A stretch of DNA of 64,000 nucleotides from Chryseobacterium capnotolerans (GCF_021278965.1 NZ_CP065589.1:2361001-2425000), one strand, 5' to 3'; positions 8,528 through 17,593 are shown, counted from the first letter of the stretch. A program made the numbers and translations. Notes: generated by a model not told the origin, from the sequence alone.

Positions 8528-8558
8528 ATTCCATTTTTGATATTTTATATTCCATTTT
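8528..8558 (-). promoter_or_regulatory. Probable AraC operator, direct repeat with 21-bp phasing
   Basis: ATTCCATTTT occurs at 8528-8537 and again at 8549-8558, exactly 21 bases apart, which places both on the same face of the helix. Read on the reverse strand, towards the MFS gene, each is AAAATGGAAT. It lies between an MFS gene and a divergent AraC gene, the usual place for the binding site of a two-HTH regulator. Confidence 0.6.
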
Positions 8559-8609
8559 AAACAATGCTTTTAAAAAGAAAAATTAACTGCTTACATTTGA
8601 TCACCGGAA

Positions 8610-8617
8610 TAAATTTG
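8610..8617 (+). promoter_or_regulatory. -7 promoter box for the AraC gene at 8658
   Basis: TAAATTTG is an exact match to TAnnTTTG and would give a leader of about 34 bases. A TTTG at 8596-8599 is too close to be the -33 element. Confidence 0.5.
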
Positions 8618-8657
8618 ACAAATTATTAACCATTCTAAGAAGTCATCCCATTGTACA

Positions 8658-9503
8658 ATGATAGAGATCAAGCCCAATTTTGAAGGATTATGTATTGAAA
8701 GATATACGATAAACAGCCTCTCTGAATTTCATACAAAAGCAGGAAACCTTAATAAACTCTTACTTTGTTTCGCATCAAACGGTACTTTGGATATTCAGAT
8801 CAATGCTCTTCCTTTTTCCATACAAGCTAACTCTATCATTATGCTACTGCCTGATACAGACCTGGGTGATCTTTCCGGAAGTCTTGACCTTGAATTATCC
8901 GTATTTTTTATCTCTTTGGATTTCATTAGTACTTATAGTTTTCTAACGGTACTCTTAGCCAGTGATGAAATCAAATTCAATCCGGTCATGAAGGTTGAGT
9001 CCACAGCAAAAAAGCTCATTGGGTCCACCGTAAAATTAATTCAGGAATACAACTCCAAAACCAAGGAAGAAAGTACTGTAGAATCTGTACAATATTTGCT
9101 CTATGCACTCTTGGAAGTGGTTTCTAAACTGTATCTTCCGGTTATCAAAAATAACAGTCTCTTACAAACCAGAAGCCAGGGCATTATTGATCATTTTTTT
9201 GAATTATTGAATCAACATGGGCATCTGGAAAGAAGTGTATTATTTTATTCTGATCAGTTGCATTTTTCCCCTCAGTATTTAAGCAGTTTAATCAAAAAAG
9301 AAACCGGAAAGCCTATTAAGCAATGGATAAGTTATAGAGTGATCAAGCATGCTGAAGAGCTCCTCAAAACAACTTCATTATCCATTAAAGAAATCAGTAA
9401 CCAGTTACAATTTGTAGATTCTTCCCTATTTTGCAGGTATTTCAGACGTTGTACAGGCATTACAGCCAATACATACAGAGAAAACTACAAGATTAAAAAA
9501 TAA
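8658..9503 (+). CDS. AraC-family transcriptional regulator
   Basis: A 281-residue regulator. The N-terminal half (about 1-150) is a cupin-like sensor (KLLLCFASNGTLDIQINALP, IMLLPDTDLGDLSGS). The C-terminal half carries the two HTH motifs: LHFSPQYLSSLIKKETGKPI and IKEISNQLQFVDSSLFCRYF followed by RRCTGITANTYREN. It is divergent from the MFS gene at 7305, and the 21-bp-phased direct repeat in the spacer is its likely site. Start choice is supported by the -7 box at 8610. Confidence 0.9.
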   Translation: MIEIKPNFEGLCIERYTINSLSEFHTKAGNLNKLLLCFASNGTLDIQINALPFSIQANSIIMLLPDTDLGDLSGSLDLELSVFFISLDFISTYSFLTVLLASDEIKFNPVMKVESTAKKLIGSTVKLIQEYNSKTKEESTVESVQYLLYALLEVVSKLYLPVIKNNSLLQTRSQGIIDHFFELLNQHGHLERSVLFYSDQLHFSPQYLSSLIKKETGKPIKQWISYRVIKHAEELLKTTSLSIKEISNQLQFVDSSLFCRYFRRCTGITANTYRENYKIKK

Positions 9504-9600
9504 ATGATTCCTCTTAAATAAAAATTCGTGTATTTGCGGCCGTTCACATAAAAACCGGTTGATTATTTTGTAATTTAGACCCCTCCAAAAAAGAAAACGA

Positions 9601-10230
9601 ATGATGTCAGGGAAACCATTATTATTATCAACAGCATGTCTGCTATTGATCTATTGCAAAAAAGAAGAGACCATCAAACCTTCTATTTTTCGGGATACCA
9701 TCCATCAAAAGGATACAGGATCTGCAACACCCAAACTTCAAGATAATTCTGCCATTGAAACTGTAAAATCATTTATGATCTGGTACAGAGACAATGAGGA
9801 TAACCTCTCCCATTTCAATACCATAAAAGGCGGACCTCAGGAAAATGATCCTCCGACAGATTATTCTATAAATTTTGATCAGGTTGATAAAGAAATAGCC
9901 TTTATGAAAAGCAGCCATTTCCTATCTGAAAAGTTTCTGGCTGCTTATAGACAAAATTATGTGGAAGGTGATGAATATTTTAAAAAGAATCCTGCTAATG
10001 ACGGTCCTCCACATGGTTTTGATTATGATTATTTTTTCAAAACTCAGGATGATTATCAATCTGATGTAAGGGATATTGAAGCTGTAAAATTCACTGTAAA
10101 GCAAATCAGCTCTCAGCTATCTTATGTACAATTTCATCTGAAAAACTCAGGGATGACATATCAATATATTCTTAGCAAGAATAAAGACCATCAATGGCAA
10201 ATTGATTCCATTGAAAACATTAGCAAATAA
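9601..10230 (+). CDS. Lipoprotein, DUF3828-like
   Basis: A 209-residue lipoprotein: a hydrophobic N-terminus ends in a lipobox-like LLIYC followed by KKEE, so Cys at about residue 19 would be lipidated. The mature part has IETVKSFMIWYRDNEDNLSH, then FLSEKFLAAYRQNYVEGDEY and a late VKQISSQLSYVQFHLKN, an order that resembles the DUF3828 family (helical start, then a barrel-like fold). Two adjacent ATG codons open the gene; either may be used. The role is unknown. It stands alone, with no clear operon partner, although the GNAT gene follows after about 90 bases. Confidence 0.75.
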   Translation: MMSGKPLLLSTACLLLIYCKKEETIKPSIFRDTIHQKDTGSATPKLQDNSAIETVKSFMIWYRDNEDNLSHFNTIKGGPQENDPPTDYSINFDQVDKEIAFMKSSHFLSEKFLAAYRQNYVEGDEYFKKNPANDGPPHGFDYDYFFKTQDDYQSDVRDIEAVKFTVKQISSQLSYVQFHLKNSGMTYQYILSKNKDHQWQIDSIENISK

Positions 10231-10319
10231 ATTTAATTCACATAAAACTAGAAATACGATTGATTTAATACAACAGTATCTTGTTTTTGATTAAATTAGC
10301 TATTCCAAAAAATATTAAT

Positions 10320-10967
10320 ATGAAGGAGAAATGGATATCCCATCCAACTATTTTAGAAGGAAAAAATGTAGAGCTCATCCCTTTGGAAAAAGAACATTTT
10401 GAAGAATTATATGCTGCCGCAGCAGATAAAGACCTTTGGACATTAATTCCTACTGACGGTTCCGATAAATCAATATTCTATCAAAACTATGAATTTGCCC
10501 TATCAGAAAGAGAAGCAGGAAGGCAATATCCTTTCGTCATAAGACATAAGAAGACTCAGAAGCTGATAGGTTCCACAAGGTTTTTTGAAATATATCCATC
10601 TGATAAAAAATTAGAAATCGGCTGGACCTGGATTACAAAAGAATTTTGGGGAACATCTGTCAATCTGGAATGCAAATTACTTCTGCTCAGTTACTGTTTT
10701 GATGTATTAAAAACCAATCGTATACAACTGAAAACTAAAGATGACAACTTCAGATCAAGAAAAGCGATTGAAAAAATAGGTGGCGTATTTGAAGGTATTT
10801 TACGAAAAGACAAAATTCAGAATGACGGGACCACAAGAAATGCGGCCTATTACAGTATCCTTGATGATGAATGGGAAAATGCAAAACTGAAAATTGAAAC
10901 CTTAATCAAAGAAAAAGAAGCTTCTGAGCTAAAACAATTTTCTGAGAAGCAGTATGGCATAAAATAA
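10320..10967 (+). CDS. GNAT N-acetyltransferase (RimJ/RimL-like)
   Basis: A 215-residue acetyltransferase of the RimJ/RimL (Acetyltransf_3) group. It opens MKEKWISHPTILEGKNVELI, then PFVIRHKKTQKLIGSTRFFE (beta4), EIGWTWITKEFWGTSVNLEC (acetyl-CoA loop) and RIQLKTKDDNFRSRKAIEKI followed by GGVFEGILRKD, all standard for this family. The frame is open back to a TTG at 10281, but the ATG at 10320 begins where family members begin. In this family the substrate is an amino-terminal or small-molecule amine; it is not known here. A strong bidirectional terminator follows. Confidence 0.9.
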   Translation: MKEKWISHPTILEGKNVELIPLEKEHFEELYAAAADKDLWTLIPTDGSDKSIFYQNYEFALSEREAGRQYPFVIRHKKTQKLIGSTRFFEIYPSDKKLEIGWTWITKEFWGTSVNLECKLLLLSYCFDVLKTNRIQLKTKDDNFRSRKAIEKIGGVFEGILRKDKIQNDGTTRNAAYYSILDDEWENAKLKIETLIKEKEASELKQFSEKQYGIK

Positions 10968-10970
10968 AAA

Positions 10971-11003
10971 AACGGACGTAAAATCAAGTATTTTACGTCC
11001 GTT
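10971..11003 (+). terminator. Bidirectional terminator
   Basis: Perfect 14-bp stem AACGGACGTAAAAT / ATTTTACGTCCGTT with a five-base loop and T/A runs on both sides. It serves the convergent GNAT gene and the T9SS gene at 11018. Confidence 0.85.
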
Positions 11004-11017
11004 TTTTCAATAGTCAT

Positions 11018-12025
11018 TTACTTTTTAATAATTTTCTTTGAAATTATGGTTCCATTCTTCAATTCTCCCTGAAGGATATAAACACCTTTTGGAAGTTTTG
11101 AAATATCAATATTTCTTGAAGCACCCGCTGTAATAACGGTTTTACCTTCCAAAGAGCTCACTGTAATCTTTTTAAGATCCTCTTTTGACGCTATTGCAAT
11201 AAAATCTGCACTTGGGTTCGGATAGATAGAGATCGTCGCTTTTTTGCTATCCAAATCAACAGTAGACAATACTGTGCTATCAAGATACGATACCGTTTTT
11301 GAAACATTGGTAACTCCATTAAGCACAAATGTATTGATGGCAAAACTAAACACCATACCATCAGTCTGGCTTACCCACTGATAAGATTCATTGGTATAAG
11401 TAGCTGTAATAGGGGTAGGTGAACTGGCAATAGTCTGTGTTGCAGATCTCATTCTTTTTATTCTCAATACATTAGAATAAGTTCCTTTAGGAGTAGTGAT
11501 AGTACCGTAGCCATCTACAGTAACACTCACCTGCCCTGTTTCATTGGTATTTCCTATGGCAGTAGAAACACTGTTAAACTCATATGTATCATCAAACTGT
11601 TGAAGATAAGTAATCGGAAACTTATACTCAATCAAAGGATTAACGTAGGTCACTGTAACATCTCCCAGTGCAGGTCCTGAATAAGATCCTAACATAGTCG
11701 CTTCAACATCTGTCATGGAATTAAAATCCTGAGTGTCAATATTAGCCATCGATGTAATCCTGTTAGCACCAGGAAATCTAAAACAATTGGCCTGTCCGGG
11801 ACATTCTTTAGCGGTATAAGAAACAGGATTAGTTCCTGTATATGCTGAAAAATTCCAGGTAATATTGGCTCCTGCAGAACCTGCAGTAATAGACGTTCCG
11901 CTTACATCCTCGGATTTTAGATTAATCACTGTATTCAGACGGTCAACTCCAGCTCTTGTTACGGATGGCTGGGCATAGGACATTATCCCTAAAAGAAGGA
12001 ATAAAACAAAGTTTAAATTTTTCAT
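11018..12025 (-). CDS. Secreted protein with T9SS type A C-terminal sorting domain
   Basis: A 335-residue secreted protein. It has a signal peptide (MKNLNFVLFLLLGIMSYA, cleavage before QPSV) and a C-terminal type IX sorting domain starting ISIYPNPSADFIAI and ending GTIISKKIIKK, so it should cross the outer membrane by the gliding-motility/Por machinery. The middle (about 30-260) is beta-rich, serine- and threonine-rich, and resembles other flavobacterial cargo proteins without a named catalytic domain; one short CPGQANC loop may hold a disulfide. The gene is monocistronic between terminators. Surface or secreted location is a firm inference, function is not. Confidence 0.88.
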   Translation of the reverse strand: MKNLNFVLFLLLGIMSYAQPSVTRAGVDRLNTVINLKSEDVSGTSITAGSAGANITWNFSAYTGTNPVSYTAKECPGQANCFRFPGANRITSMANIDTQDFNSMTDVEATMLGSYSGPALGDVTVTYVNPLIEYKFPITYLQQFDDTYEFNSVSTAIGNTNETGQVSVTVDGYGTITTPKGTYSNVLRIKRMRSATQTIASSPTPITATYTNESYQWVSQTDGMVFSFAINTFVLNGVTNVSKTVSYLDSTVLSTVDLDSKKATISIYPNPSADFIAIASKEDLKKITVSSLEGKTVITAGASRNIDISKLPKGVYILQGELKNGTIISKKIIKK

Positions 12026-12148
12026 ATTATGTTGATTTTAAGATTAGTTACATACTTATATTTCACAACATAAAGATAAATAACAAATTCCTTTCGGCAA
12101 TCATTTATCTATTTAAAACTTTATTTCTTCTACGAATGACACAAAGAG

Positions 12149-12175
12149 AATGCCCAGCAGAAATAGCTGGGCATT
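12149..12175 (-). terminator. Probable terminator after the AraC gene at 12182
   Basis: Perfect 10-bp stem AATGCCCAGC / GCTGGGCATT with a seven-base loop, a few bases after the araC stop. On the reverse strand the T tract is poor (CTCTTTGTG); on the forward strand it is TTTTTAT. Confidence 0.6.
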
Positions 12176-12181
12176 TTTATA

Positions 12182-13096
12182 CTAATTAAATAACTGTCTG
12201 TAACCTAAAGGGGTTTGATCTGTTTTCTTTTTAAATAATTTATTAAAAGATTGTGGATGCTCAAATCCTAGCGCATAAGCAACTTCCGATACAGAGAAAT
12301 TAGTGGCTGTAAGATATTCTTTTGCTTTTTCAATCAGCTTCTCATGAATATGCTGCTGCGCATTCTGGCCTGTGAGATTTCTCAACATATCACTGAGGTA
12401 ATGAGGTGACAGATTAAGCTCTGAAGCCAGGAAGTCTACTGTAGGAAGTCCGGCTGTCAATGTTTTCTGATCATTAAAATAGTTTTCCAGCACTTTTTCC
12501 ATGGTAGTCAACAGATCATTATTTACCGTCTTTCTTGTGATGAACTGTCTTTTATAAAAACGATTGCTGTAATTGAGGAGAACTTCAGTATAGGAAATTA
12601 TCACATCCTGACTTACTTCATCAATAGCAGTATTCAATTCATTTTTAATACTGTTCAAAAGCCCTTGCATGATCGTCTTTTCCTGATCAGACAAATGAAG
12701 AGCCTCATTTGTATCATAAGAAAAGAACCCCAGTTTTTTTATATTTTGGGCCAAAGGATAATTTCTGATAAAATCTGGGTGTATCAACAGTGTATAGCCG
12801 CAATATTCTGAATTCTCTTCAGGAGAAAGTATCTGCCCGGGAGCGGTAAACATCATGCCGCCTTCATTAAAATCATAATATCCTTGTCCATATCCCATTT
12901 TCCCGTTTGTAGAATATTTATAAGAAATTTTATAGAAATTGAACATAAAACTTCTTCCTGCCCAATCCTCTTTAATGCTCATTTTTTCATTATCTATGAG
13001 ACTTACCAGCGGATGAAGAGGCCCCGGAAGCTGCAACAAACTGTGCAGCTCCGATATTGAGGAAATTTTTACTAAAGAATTTTCTTTCTTTTCCAT
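12182..13096 (-). CDS. AraC-family transcriptional regulator
   Basis: A 304-residue regulator. The N-terminal 170 residues resemble the AraC_binding_2-like sensors that follow an SDR or oxidoreductase gene (SFMFNFYKISYKYSTNGKMG, GGMMFTAPGQILSPEENSEY). The C-terminus has the paired HTH: LASELNLSPHYLSDMLRNLT and SVSEVAYALGFEHPQSFNKL with KKKTDQTPLGYRQ. It lies 51 bases downstream of the SDR gene on the same strand, so the two probably form one unit, and it likely acts at the direct repeat at 14002-14033. The inducer is unknown. Confidence 0.9.
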   Translation of the reverse strand: MEKKENSLVKISSISELHSLLQLPGPLHPLVSLIDNEKMSIKEDWAGRSFMFNFYKISYKYSTNGKMGYGQGYYDFNEGGMMFTAPGQILSPEENSEYCGYTLLIHPDFIRNYPLAQNIKKLGFFSYDTNEALHLSDQEKTIMQGLLNSIKNELNTAIDEVSQDVIISYTEVLLNYSNRFYKRQFITRKTVNNDLLTTMEKVLENYFNDQKTLTAGLPTVDFLASELNLSPHYLSDMLRNLTGQNAQQHIHEKLIEKAKEYLTATNFSVSEVAYALGFEHPQSFNKLFKKKTDQTPLGYRQLFN

Positions 13097-13147
13097 GTTA
13101 TAAAGTTATGATTTTTCTATGAAGCTCCATATACAACTGACAGACAA

Positions 13148-13945
13148 TTAAATAAACCGACTACCTAATTGTTCTCTAAATACTTCAGCTCCTAATTTCT
13201 GACGTTCTTCATATAAAGCTTTTGCATCCTCACCTGCTACATATCTTAATTGTTTTTTGTTATCTGTAGCGGCTTCATAAACTACTTCAGCAATTTGTTC
13301 CGGCGTAGAAGCAGCTTCCATCATTCCTTCCATAGCAGAATACAAAGAATTAATCATCTCTTCGTAAGCAGGACTTGATGCAGAATCCAGAGAACGGCTT
13401 ACAAAATCCGTTTTTATGCCTCCGGGAGAAACTGTTTTAATATCTATTCCGAACTTATTCAATTCAAAAGCCATACTTTCGCTCCATCCCTCTAACGCCC
13501 ATTTTGTAGCATGATAAATTGAATTCAGAGGAAAAGCCATTAATCCGCCAATAGATGTTGTAGAAATAAACATTCCTTTCTTTTTCTCTCTAAAATAAGG
13601 AGTGAATGCCTGAGTAACCCGAATAGTACCCAATAAATTTGTATTCAGTTGTCTCACAATCTGATCATCATTCAAAGCTTCCAAAGGTCCTAAAAGTCCA
13701 TACCCTGCATTGTTAAAAACCACATCTACATCCCCCAATTCCAATGATTGATTGACAACAGCCCGTATTTGTTCAGGATTCGTTACATCCAATGGAAGCA
13801 CTGTTACGTTATCCAAAGCAGTAAGATCAGAAGCCGCTTCAGGATTTCTCATGGTAGCAATTACCTTCCATCCTTTCTGTTGAAATAATTGTGCAGTTGC
13901 TTTACCTAACCCTGTAGAAGCACCTGTTATAAAAATTGTTTTCAT
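13148..13945 (-). CDS. Short-chain dehydrogenase/reductase (SDR)
   Basis: A 265-residue classical SDR oxidoreductase using NAD(P)H. The Rossmann start FITGASTGLGKATAQLF (TGxxxGxG), NNAG (VVFNNAGYGLLGP), catalytic Ser in ISTTSIGG and YxxxK (YHATKWALEG) are all in place, followed by PGGIKTDF. The basic residue in IATMRNPE after beta2 suggests NADPH. The start at 13945 (MKTIFITG) is preferred over an earlier in-frame ATG at 13972, as it fits the family. It shares its transcript with the AraC gene at 12182. The substrate is not evident. Confidence 0.92.
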   Translation of the reverse strand: MKTIFITGASTGLGKATAQLFQQKGWKVIATMRNPEAASDLTALDNVTVLPLDVTNPEQIRAVVNQSLELGDVDVVFNNAGYGLLGPLEALNDDQIVRQLNTNLLGTIRVTQAFTPYFREKKKGMFISTTSIGGLMAFPLNSIYHATKWALEGWSESMAFELNKFGIDIKTVSPGGIKTDFVSRSLDSASSPAYEEMINSLYSAMEGMMEAASTPEQIAEVVYEAATDNKKQLRYVAGEDAKALYEERQKLGAEVFREQLGSRFI

Positions 13946-14001
13946 TTTTTCTTGTTTAAAATTACAGGACAAAGGTCAGAATCAGAAAAAACATAAGAGT
14001 T

Positions 14002-14033
14002 GCCAAAACGGACTAAGCTGTAGCCAAAATGGA
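14002..14033. promoter_or_regulatory. Probable AraC operator upstream of the SDR gene, 21-bp direct repeat
   Basis: GCCAAAACGGA (14002-14012) and GCCAAAATGGA (14023-14033) are 21 bases apart and match at 10 of 11 bases; the match extends to flanking T, TA and GC. The repeat lies 57 bases before the SDR start, in the usual activator position. The core AAAAnGGA is shared with the operator at 8528-8558. Confidence 0.65.
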
Positions 14034-14135
14034 TAGCATTAATTTAATAATCATAGACTTTCCTAACCGCTTATATTGAAAATATTTTATAGGGTATGAA
14101 AGCCTCAATTATTCTTTCATTTTATCGTTTTTTTG

Positions 14136-14143
14136 TAAGTTTG
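14136..14143 (+). promoter_or_regulatory. -7 promoter box of the SWIM/SNF2 gene
   Basis: TAAGTTTG is an exact TAnnTTTG match. Transcription would begin near 14150, downstream of the first in-frame ATG (14096) and just ahead of the ATG at 14159, so it decides the start. Confidence 0.6.
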
Positions 14144-14158
14144 CTCGGATCAATTTTT

Positions 14159-15820
14159 ATGGCAGAATATATTCTTGAAAACATCAATATCAGTACACTT
14201 TCCGTATACGACTTGTTAAAGCATACAACAGAAAGTTCGTTTGTGGAAATCACTGATTTTCATGAAGTATATCCTGTCACCATTGAAAATAATATGGGAA
14301 TCTTTACAAAAGAATCTTCACTACATGATTTTCCCATAGTAACTATAAGTCGTATACATCATTCATTGATTTGTAGTTGTACTTGCGACAATTCTAAGCC
14401 TCAGCTTTGTGCTCACCAGGCAGAAATCATCCATTGTATTCTGGAAGAAAAGAAATACCGGATTTTCTTTGATGATATTCTACGTAAAAAAACATTCTTA
14501 TCTAAGGCCAAAGGTTATGGCTTAGAAAATGAACCGGATCTCGATCACTATTTTCAACTGGAACTGACAGAAGGGAAATTGGAAATTCTACCCAGGATCA
14601 AAGAAATGCTTACTATGGATGAGCAGATGTTTCAGAGAGACCTTCTGCCTCAGGTTCTGTCTAAACTAGATGAACTGGCAGTACAGGAAACTGGAAAGAA
14701 ACAAATACTGGCCATTGGTAAACACCGTTACTACAATCATCTGGTGTTCTCTCTCATGGAAGCCGAAATTACACAAACCGGAAAGCTTAAAAATCCTGTT
14801 ACTGCTGTCGATGCCATGCAATTGATTTGGAAAGCTGAAAAACCTCTGGATATAAAATTCTATACGGCTATTTCTTCTTTTCAAAACAATTACAATGAAG
14901 AGTATAATGCTTCTGAAATGGAAGCTCTAAAACTGATTGTAAAGAATCCCCTCGGCCTAGATGTGTATTATCATGATCGTGAAATCGCTGAAACGATGTC
15001 TGCAAAATCGCTGACACAAGTTACACTTAATACTTTAAATACAAACATCCAACTATCTGTATTTAAGAAAGATCCATTTTTTGAAATAACTGGAGAATTA
15101 CTTTTAAATGACTTGCTGGTTCCTTTTAAAAATATAATTTTAAGAAATGAGTATTTTATATATAACAACAACACATTCAGTCTCATAGACCATCCTGACA
15201 TGCTCAGGATCATCAAGTTTTTCAAAGCTAACAATGAAATATTACTGATCCATTCTTCGAAATACGAGGGTTTCATGAAGCAAATTTTATCCAACCTTGA
15301 AGAACATATTAATATAAATTACAGCTACATACAAACCGCAACGAAAGTACAGCTTGAAGAAAAGAATTTTCAGATAGAAAGAGTAATTTATCTTCGTCAG
15401 CAGGAAAATTATATTGGTATTACCCCTGTCATGAAATATGGTCAGGTGGAAGTTCCTGTATATTCCAGAAAGCAGATTTTTGATACCGATCAGAATGGAA
15501 ACCCTTTCAAGATAGAAAGAAATGATGCCGCAGAAGCACGCTTTACCTCTTTGGTGATGCAGCAGCATCCTGACTTTGAAGAACAGATGGATGGTTACCA
15601 GTATTTCTATCTTCACAGGGAAAAATTCCTTGATAACAATTGGTTCCTGAATGCTTTTGAAGTATGGCGGAATGAAGGTATTGTCATTTTAGGTTTTAAC
15701 GACCTGAAAAACAATAAGCTAAACCCTCACCGCGCCAAAATTAATATTCAGATTACGAGTGGGCTGGATTGGTTTAATGCAAAATTAAAAGTAGGGTTTG
15801 GGCAAAAGAAACTACTTTGA
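14159..15820 (+). CDS. SWIM zinc-finger N-terminal half of a split SNF2-family helicase
   Basis: This 553-residue frame is the N-terminal part of the large Swi2/Snf2-type ATPase found in flavobacteria. Residues near 80-100 hold the SWIM zinc finger (SCTCDNSKPQLCAHQAEII, CxC...CxH). The rest is the helical and beta region that normally leads without a break into the helicase domain. It ends KLKVGFGQKKLL at a TGA that overlaps the TTG opening the next frame. One added A in the AAAA at 15804-15807 would fuse both parts into GFGQKETTLKQLHRT. The start at 14159 follows the -7 box at 14136. The product would act on DNA; the exact role in bacteria is unclear. Confidence 0.75.
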   Translation: MAEYILENINISTLSVYDLLKHTTESSFVEITDFHEVYPVTIENNMGIFTKESSLHDFPIVTISRIHHSLICSCTCDNSKPQLCAHQAEIIHCILEEKKYRIFFDDILRKKTFLSKAKGYGLENEPDLDHYFQLELTEGKLEILPRIKEMLTMDEQMFQRDLLPQVLSKLDELAVQETGKKQILAIGKHRYYNHLVFSLMEAEITQTGKLKNPVTAVDAMQLIWKAEKPLDIKFYTAISSFQNNYNEEYNASEMEALKLIVKNPLGLDVYYHDREIAETMSAKSLTQVTLNTLNTNIQLSVFKKDPFFEITGELLLNDLLVPFKNIILRNEYFIYNNNTFSLIDHPDMLRIIKFFKANNEILLIHSSKYEGFMKQILSNLEEHININYSYIQTATKVQLEEKNFQIERVIYLRQQENYIGITPVMKYGQVEVPVYSRKQIFDTDQNGNPFKIERNDAAEARFTSLVMQQHPDFEEQMDGYQYFYLHREKFLDNNWFLNAFEVWRNEGIVILGFNDLKNNKLNPHRAKINIQITSGLDWFNAKLKVGFGQKKLL

Positions 15821-17496
15821 AACAGCTTCACAGAACCATTCGCAATAAAAGTAAATTCGTTCAGCTGGATGACGGCAGCCTGGGCATTCTCCCTGAAGAA
15901 TGGATGGACAAAATTGCGGCTTATTTTCAAGTTGGCGAAATTGATGAAGAATTATTAAGAATTCCGAAAATCAACTTTACTGAAGTCTCTTCTCTTTTTG
16001 AAAAAGAAGTATTGAGTACAGAGGTTCAGAATGAGATCACCACATATTCCACTCAGTTTGCAGCCCATAAAAATATTCCTCAGGTCAATATTCCGGCTGA
16101 ATTAAAGGCTGAATTAAGAGATTATCAGCACGAGGGATTAAATTGGCTTAATTTTCTGGATGGGTTCAACTTCGGCGGATGCCTTGCTGATGATATGGGA
16201 CTGGGAAAAACACTTCAGATCATTGCATTTATTCTTTCTCAAAGGGAAAACCGAGGGCACACTACAAATCTTGTAGTCGTTCCTACTTCTCTTCTTTTCA
16301 ACTGGCAGGAAGAAATCAGCAAGTTTGCCCCTTCCATAAAGGTTTTAGTACATTATGGCCCGGATCGGCAGAAAGTGACTACTCACTTTTCTGATTACGA
16401 AGTGGTGCTGACCACCTACGGAATGCTGCTTTCTGATATCCGCTTCCTGAAGACCTTTAATTTCAATTATATTTTCCTTGATGAATCTCAGACCATCAAG
16501 AACCCTAATTCTGAAAGATATAAAGCAGCAAGGCTTCTCCAGGCCAGAAACAGAATTGTTTTAACGGGTACTCCTGTTGAAAACAGTACTTTTGATCTTT
16601 ACAGCCAGCTTTCTTTTGCATGCCCCGGCTTATTGGGCAGTAAACAGTCTTTCAAAGATATTTATGCTATTCCTATTGATAAGTTTGAGTACAATAAACG
16701 GGCTATGGAACTTCAGCAGAAGATAAAACCATTTATCCTTCGCAGAACGAAGAAACAAGTAGCCAAAGAACTTCCGGAGAAAACAGAAACGGTTATTTAT
16801 TGTGAAATGAATGCTGAACAGCGCAGGATCTATGATGCTTATGAAAAAGAGCTTCGTGAATTCATTGCGGCCAATGATGACGATGACCTTAATAAAAACA
16901 GTATGCACGTTCTTACCGGGCTTACAAGACTCAGACAAATCTGTAATTCTCCTGTATTGATTAAAGAAGGCTATTCCGGAGAACATGCAGTAAAAATTGA
17001 GATTCTGATGGAGCAGATTCTTGGAAAATCAAAAGACCATAAAATCCTTGTATTCTCACAATTTGTTGGAATGCTGGATCTATTGAAGCCTGAACTGGAG
17101 AGTCATGGAATTCCTTTTGAATATCTCACCGGACAAACGAAGGAAAGAGGTAAAAAAGTAGCCAATTTTCAGGAAAATGAAGACATTCGTGTATTTTTAA
17201 TAAGTTTAAAAGCTGGTGGTATAGGCCTTAATCTTACCCAGGCCGATTATATTTATTTGATTGACCCATGGTGGAACCCTGCTGCTGAAAACCAAGCAAT
17301 TGACCGAAGTTACCGTATCGGACAAACTAAAAATGTGATTGCCGTGCGTATGATCTGCTCCAATACGGTGGAAGAGAAAATCCTTACTCTACAGAAAAAG
17401 AAAACATTATTGGCTCAAAACCTTCTTAAAACAGAAGGAACAAAGTTCAAGGGGCTTTCAAAGCATGACCTTCTGGATATTTTAGAGCAGAAATAA
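15817..17496 (+). CDS. SNF2/RapA-type DEAD helicase, C-terminal half of the split gene
   Basis: The frame has all ATPase motifs: motif I DDMGLGKTLQI, Ia VVVPTSLLFNW, II (DEAH-like) DESQTIKN, III LTGTPVENS, and the second RecA lobe with V-VI (LISLKAGGIGLNLTQADYIY, AAENQAIDRSYRIGQTKNV). It belongs to the Snf2 DNA translocases. It has no ATG start; the first codon is TTG overlapping the TGA of the previous frame, which could allow translational coupling. The simpler reading is one gene of about 1,113 residues from 14159 to 17496 broken by a one-base loss. The ATPase half itself looks intact. Confidence 0.85.
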   Translation: MKQLHRTIRNKSKFVQLDDGSLGILPEEWMDKIAAYFQVGEIDEELLRIPKINFTEVSSLFEKEVLSTEVQNEITTYSTQFAAHKNIPQVNIPAELKAELRDYQHEGLNWLNFLDGFNFGGCLADDMGLGKTLQIIAFILSQRENRGHTTNLVVVPTSLLFNWQEEISKFAPSIKVLVHYGPDRQKVTTHFSDYEVVLTTYGMLLSDIRFLKTFNFNYIFLDESQTIKNPNSERYKAARLLQARNRIVLTGTPVENSTFDLYSQLSFACPGLLGSKQSFKDIYAIPIDKFEYNKRAMELQQKIKPFILRRTKKQVAKELPEKTETVIYCEMNAEQRRIYDAYEKELREFIAANDDDDLNKNSMHVLTGLTRLRQICNSPVLIKEGYSGEHAVKIEILMEQILGKSKDHKILVFSQFVGMLDLLKPELESHGIPFEYLTGQTKERGKKVANFQENEDIRVFLISLKAGGIGLNLTQADYIYLIDPWWNPAAENQAIDRSYRIGQTKNVIAVRMICSNTVEEKILTLQKKKTLLAQNLLKTEGTKFKGLSKHDLLDILEQK

Positions 17497-17593
17497 AGGA
17501 TTAAATTATTTGATGGAACCGGTTTAAAACCACCCTGATTTTACTCAATACTTTAACGATACAACATATTTATTGTCAGCGATATAAAACAAA

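Noticed and set aside
14096..14158. Earlier ATG for the SWIM/SNF2 gene
   Set aside because: A perfect -7 box at 14136-14143 lies between this ATG and the next, so the message would start after it.
15800..15820. Programmed -1 frameshift in the SNF2 gene
   Set aside because: The site CAAAAG is not a classic slippery heptamer and no downstream structure was seen; a plain indel is simpler.
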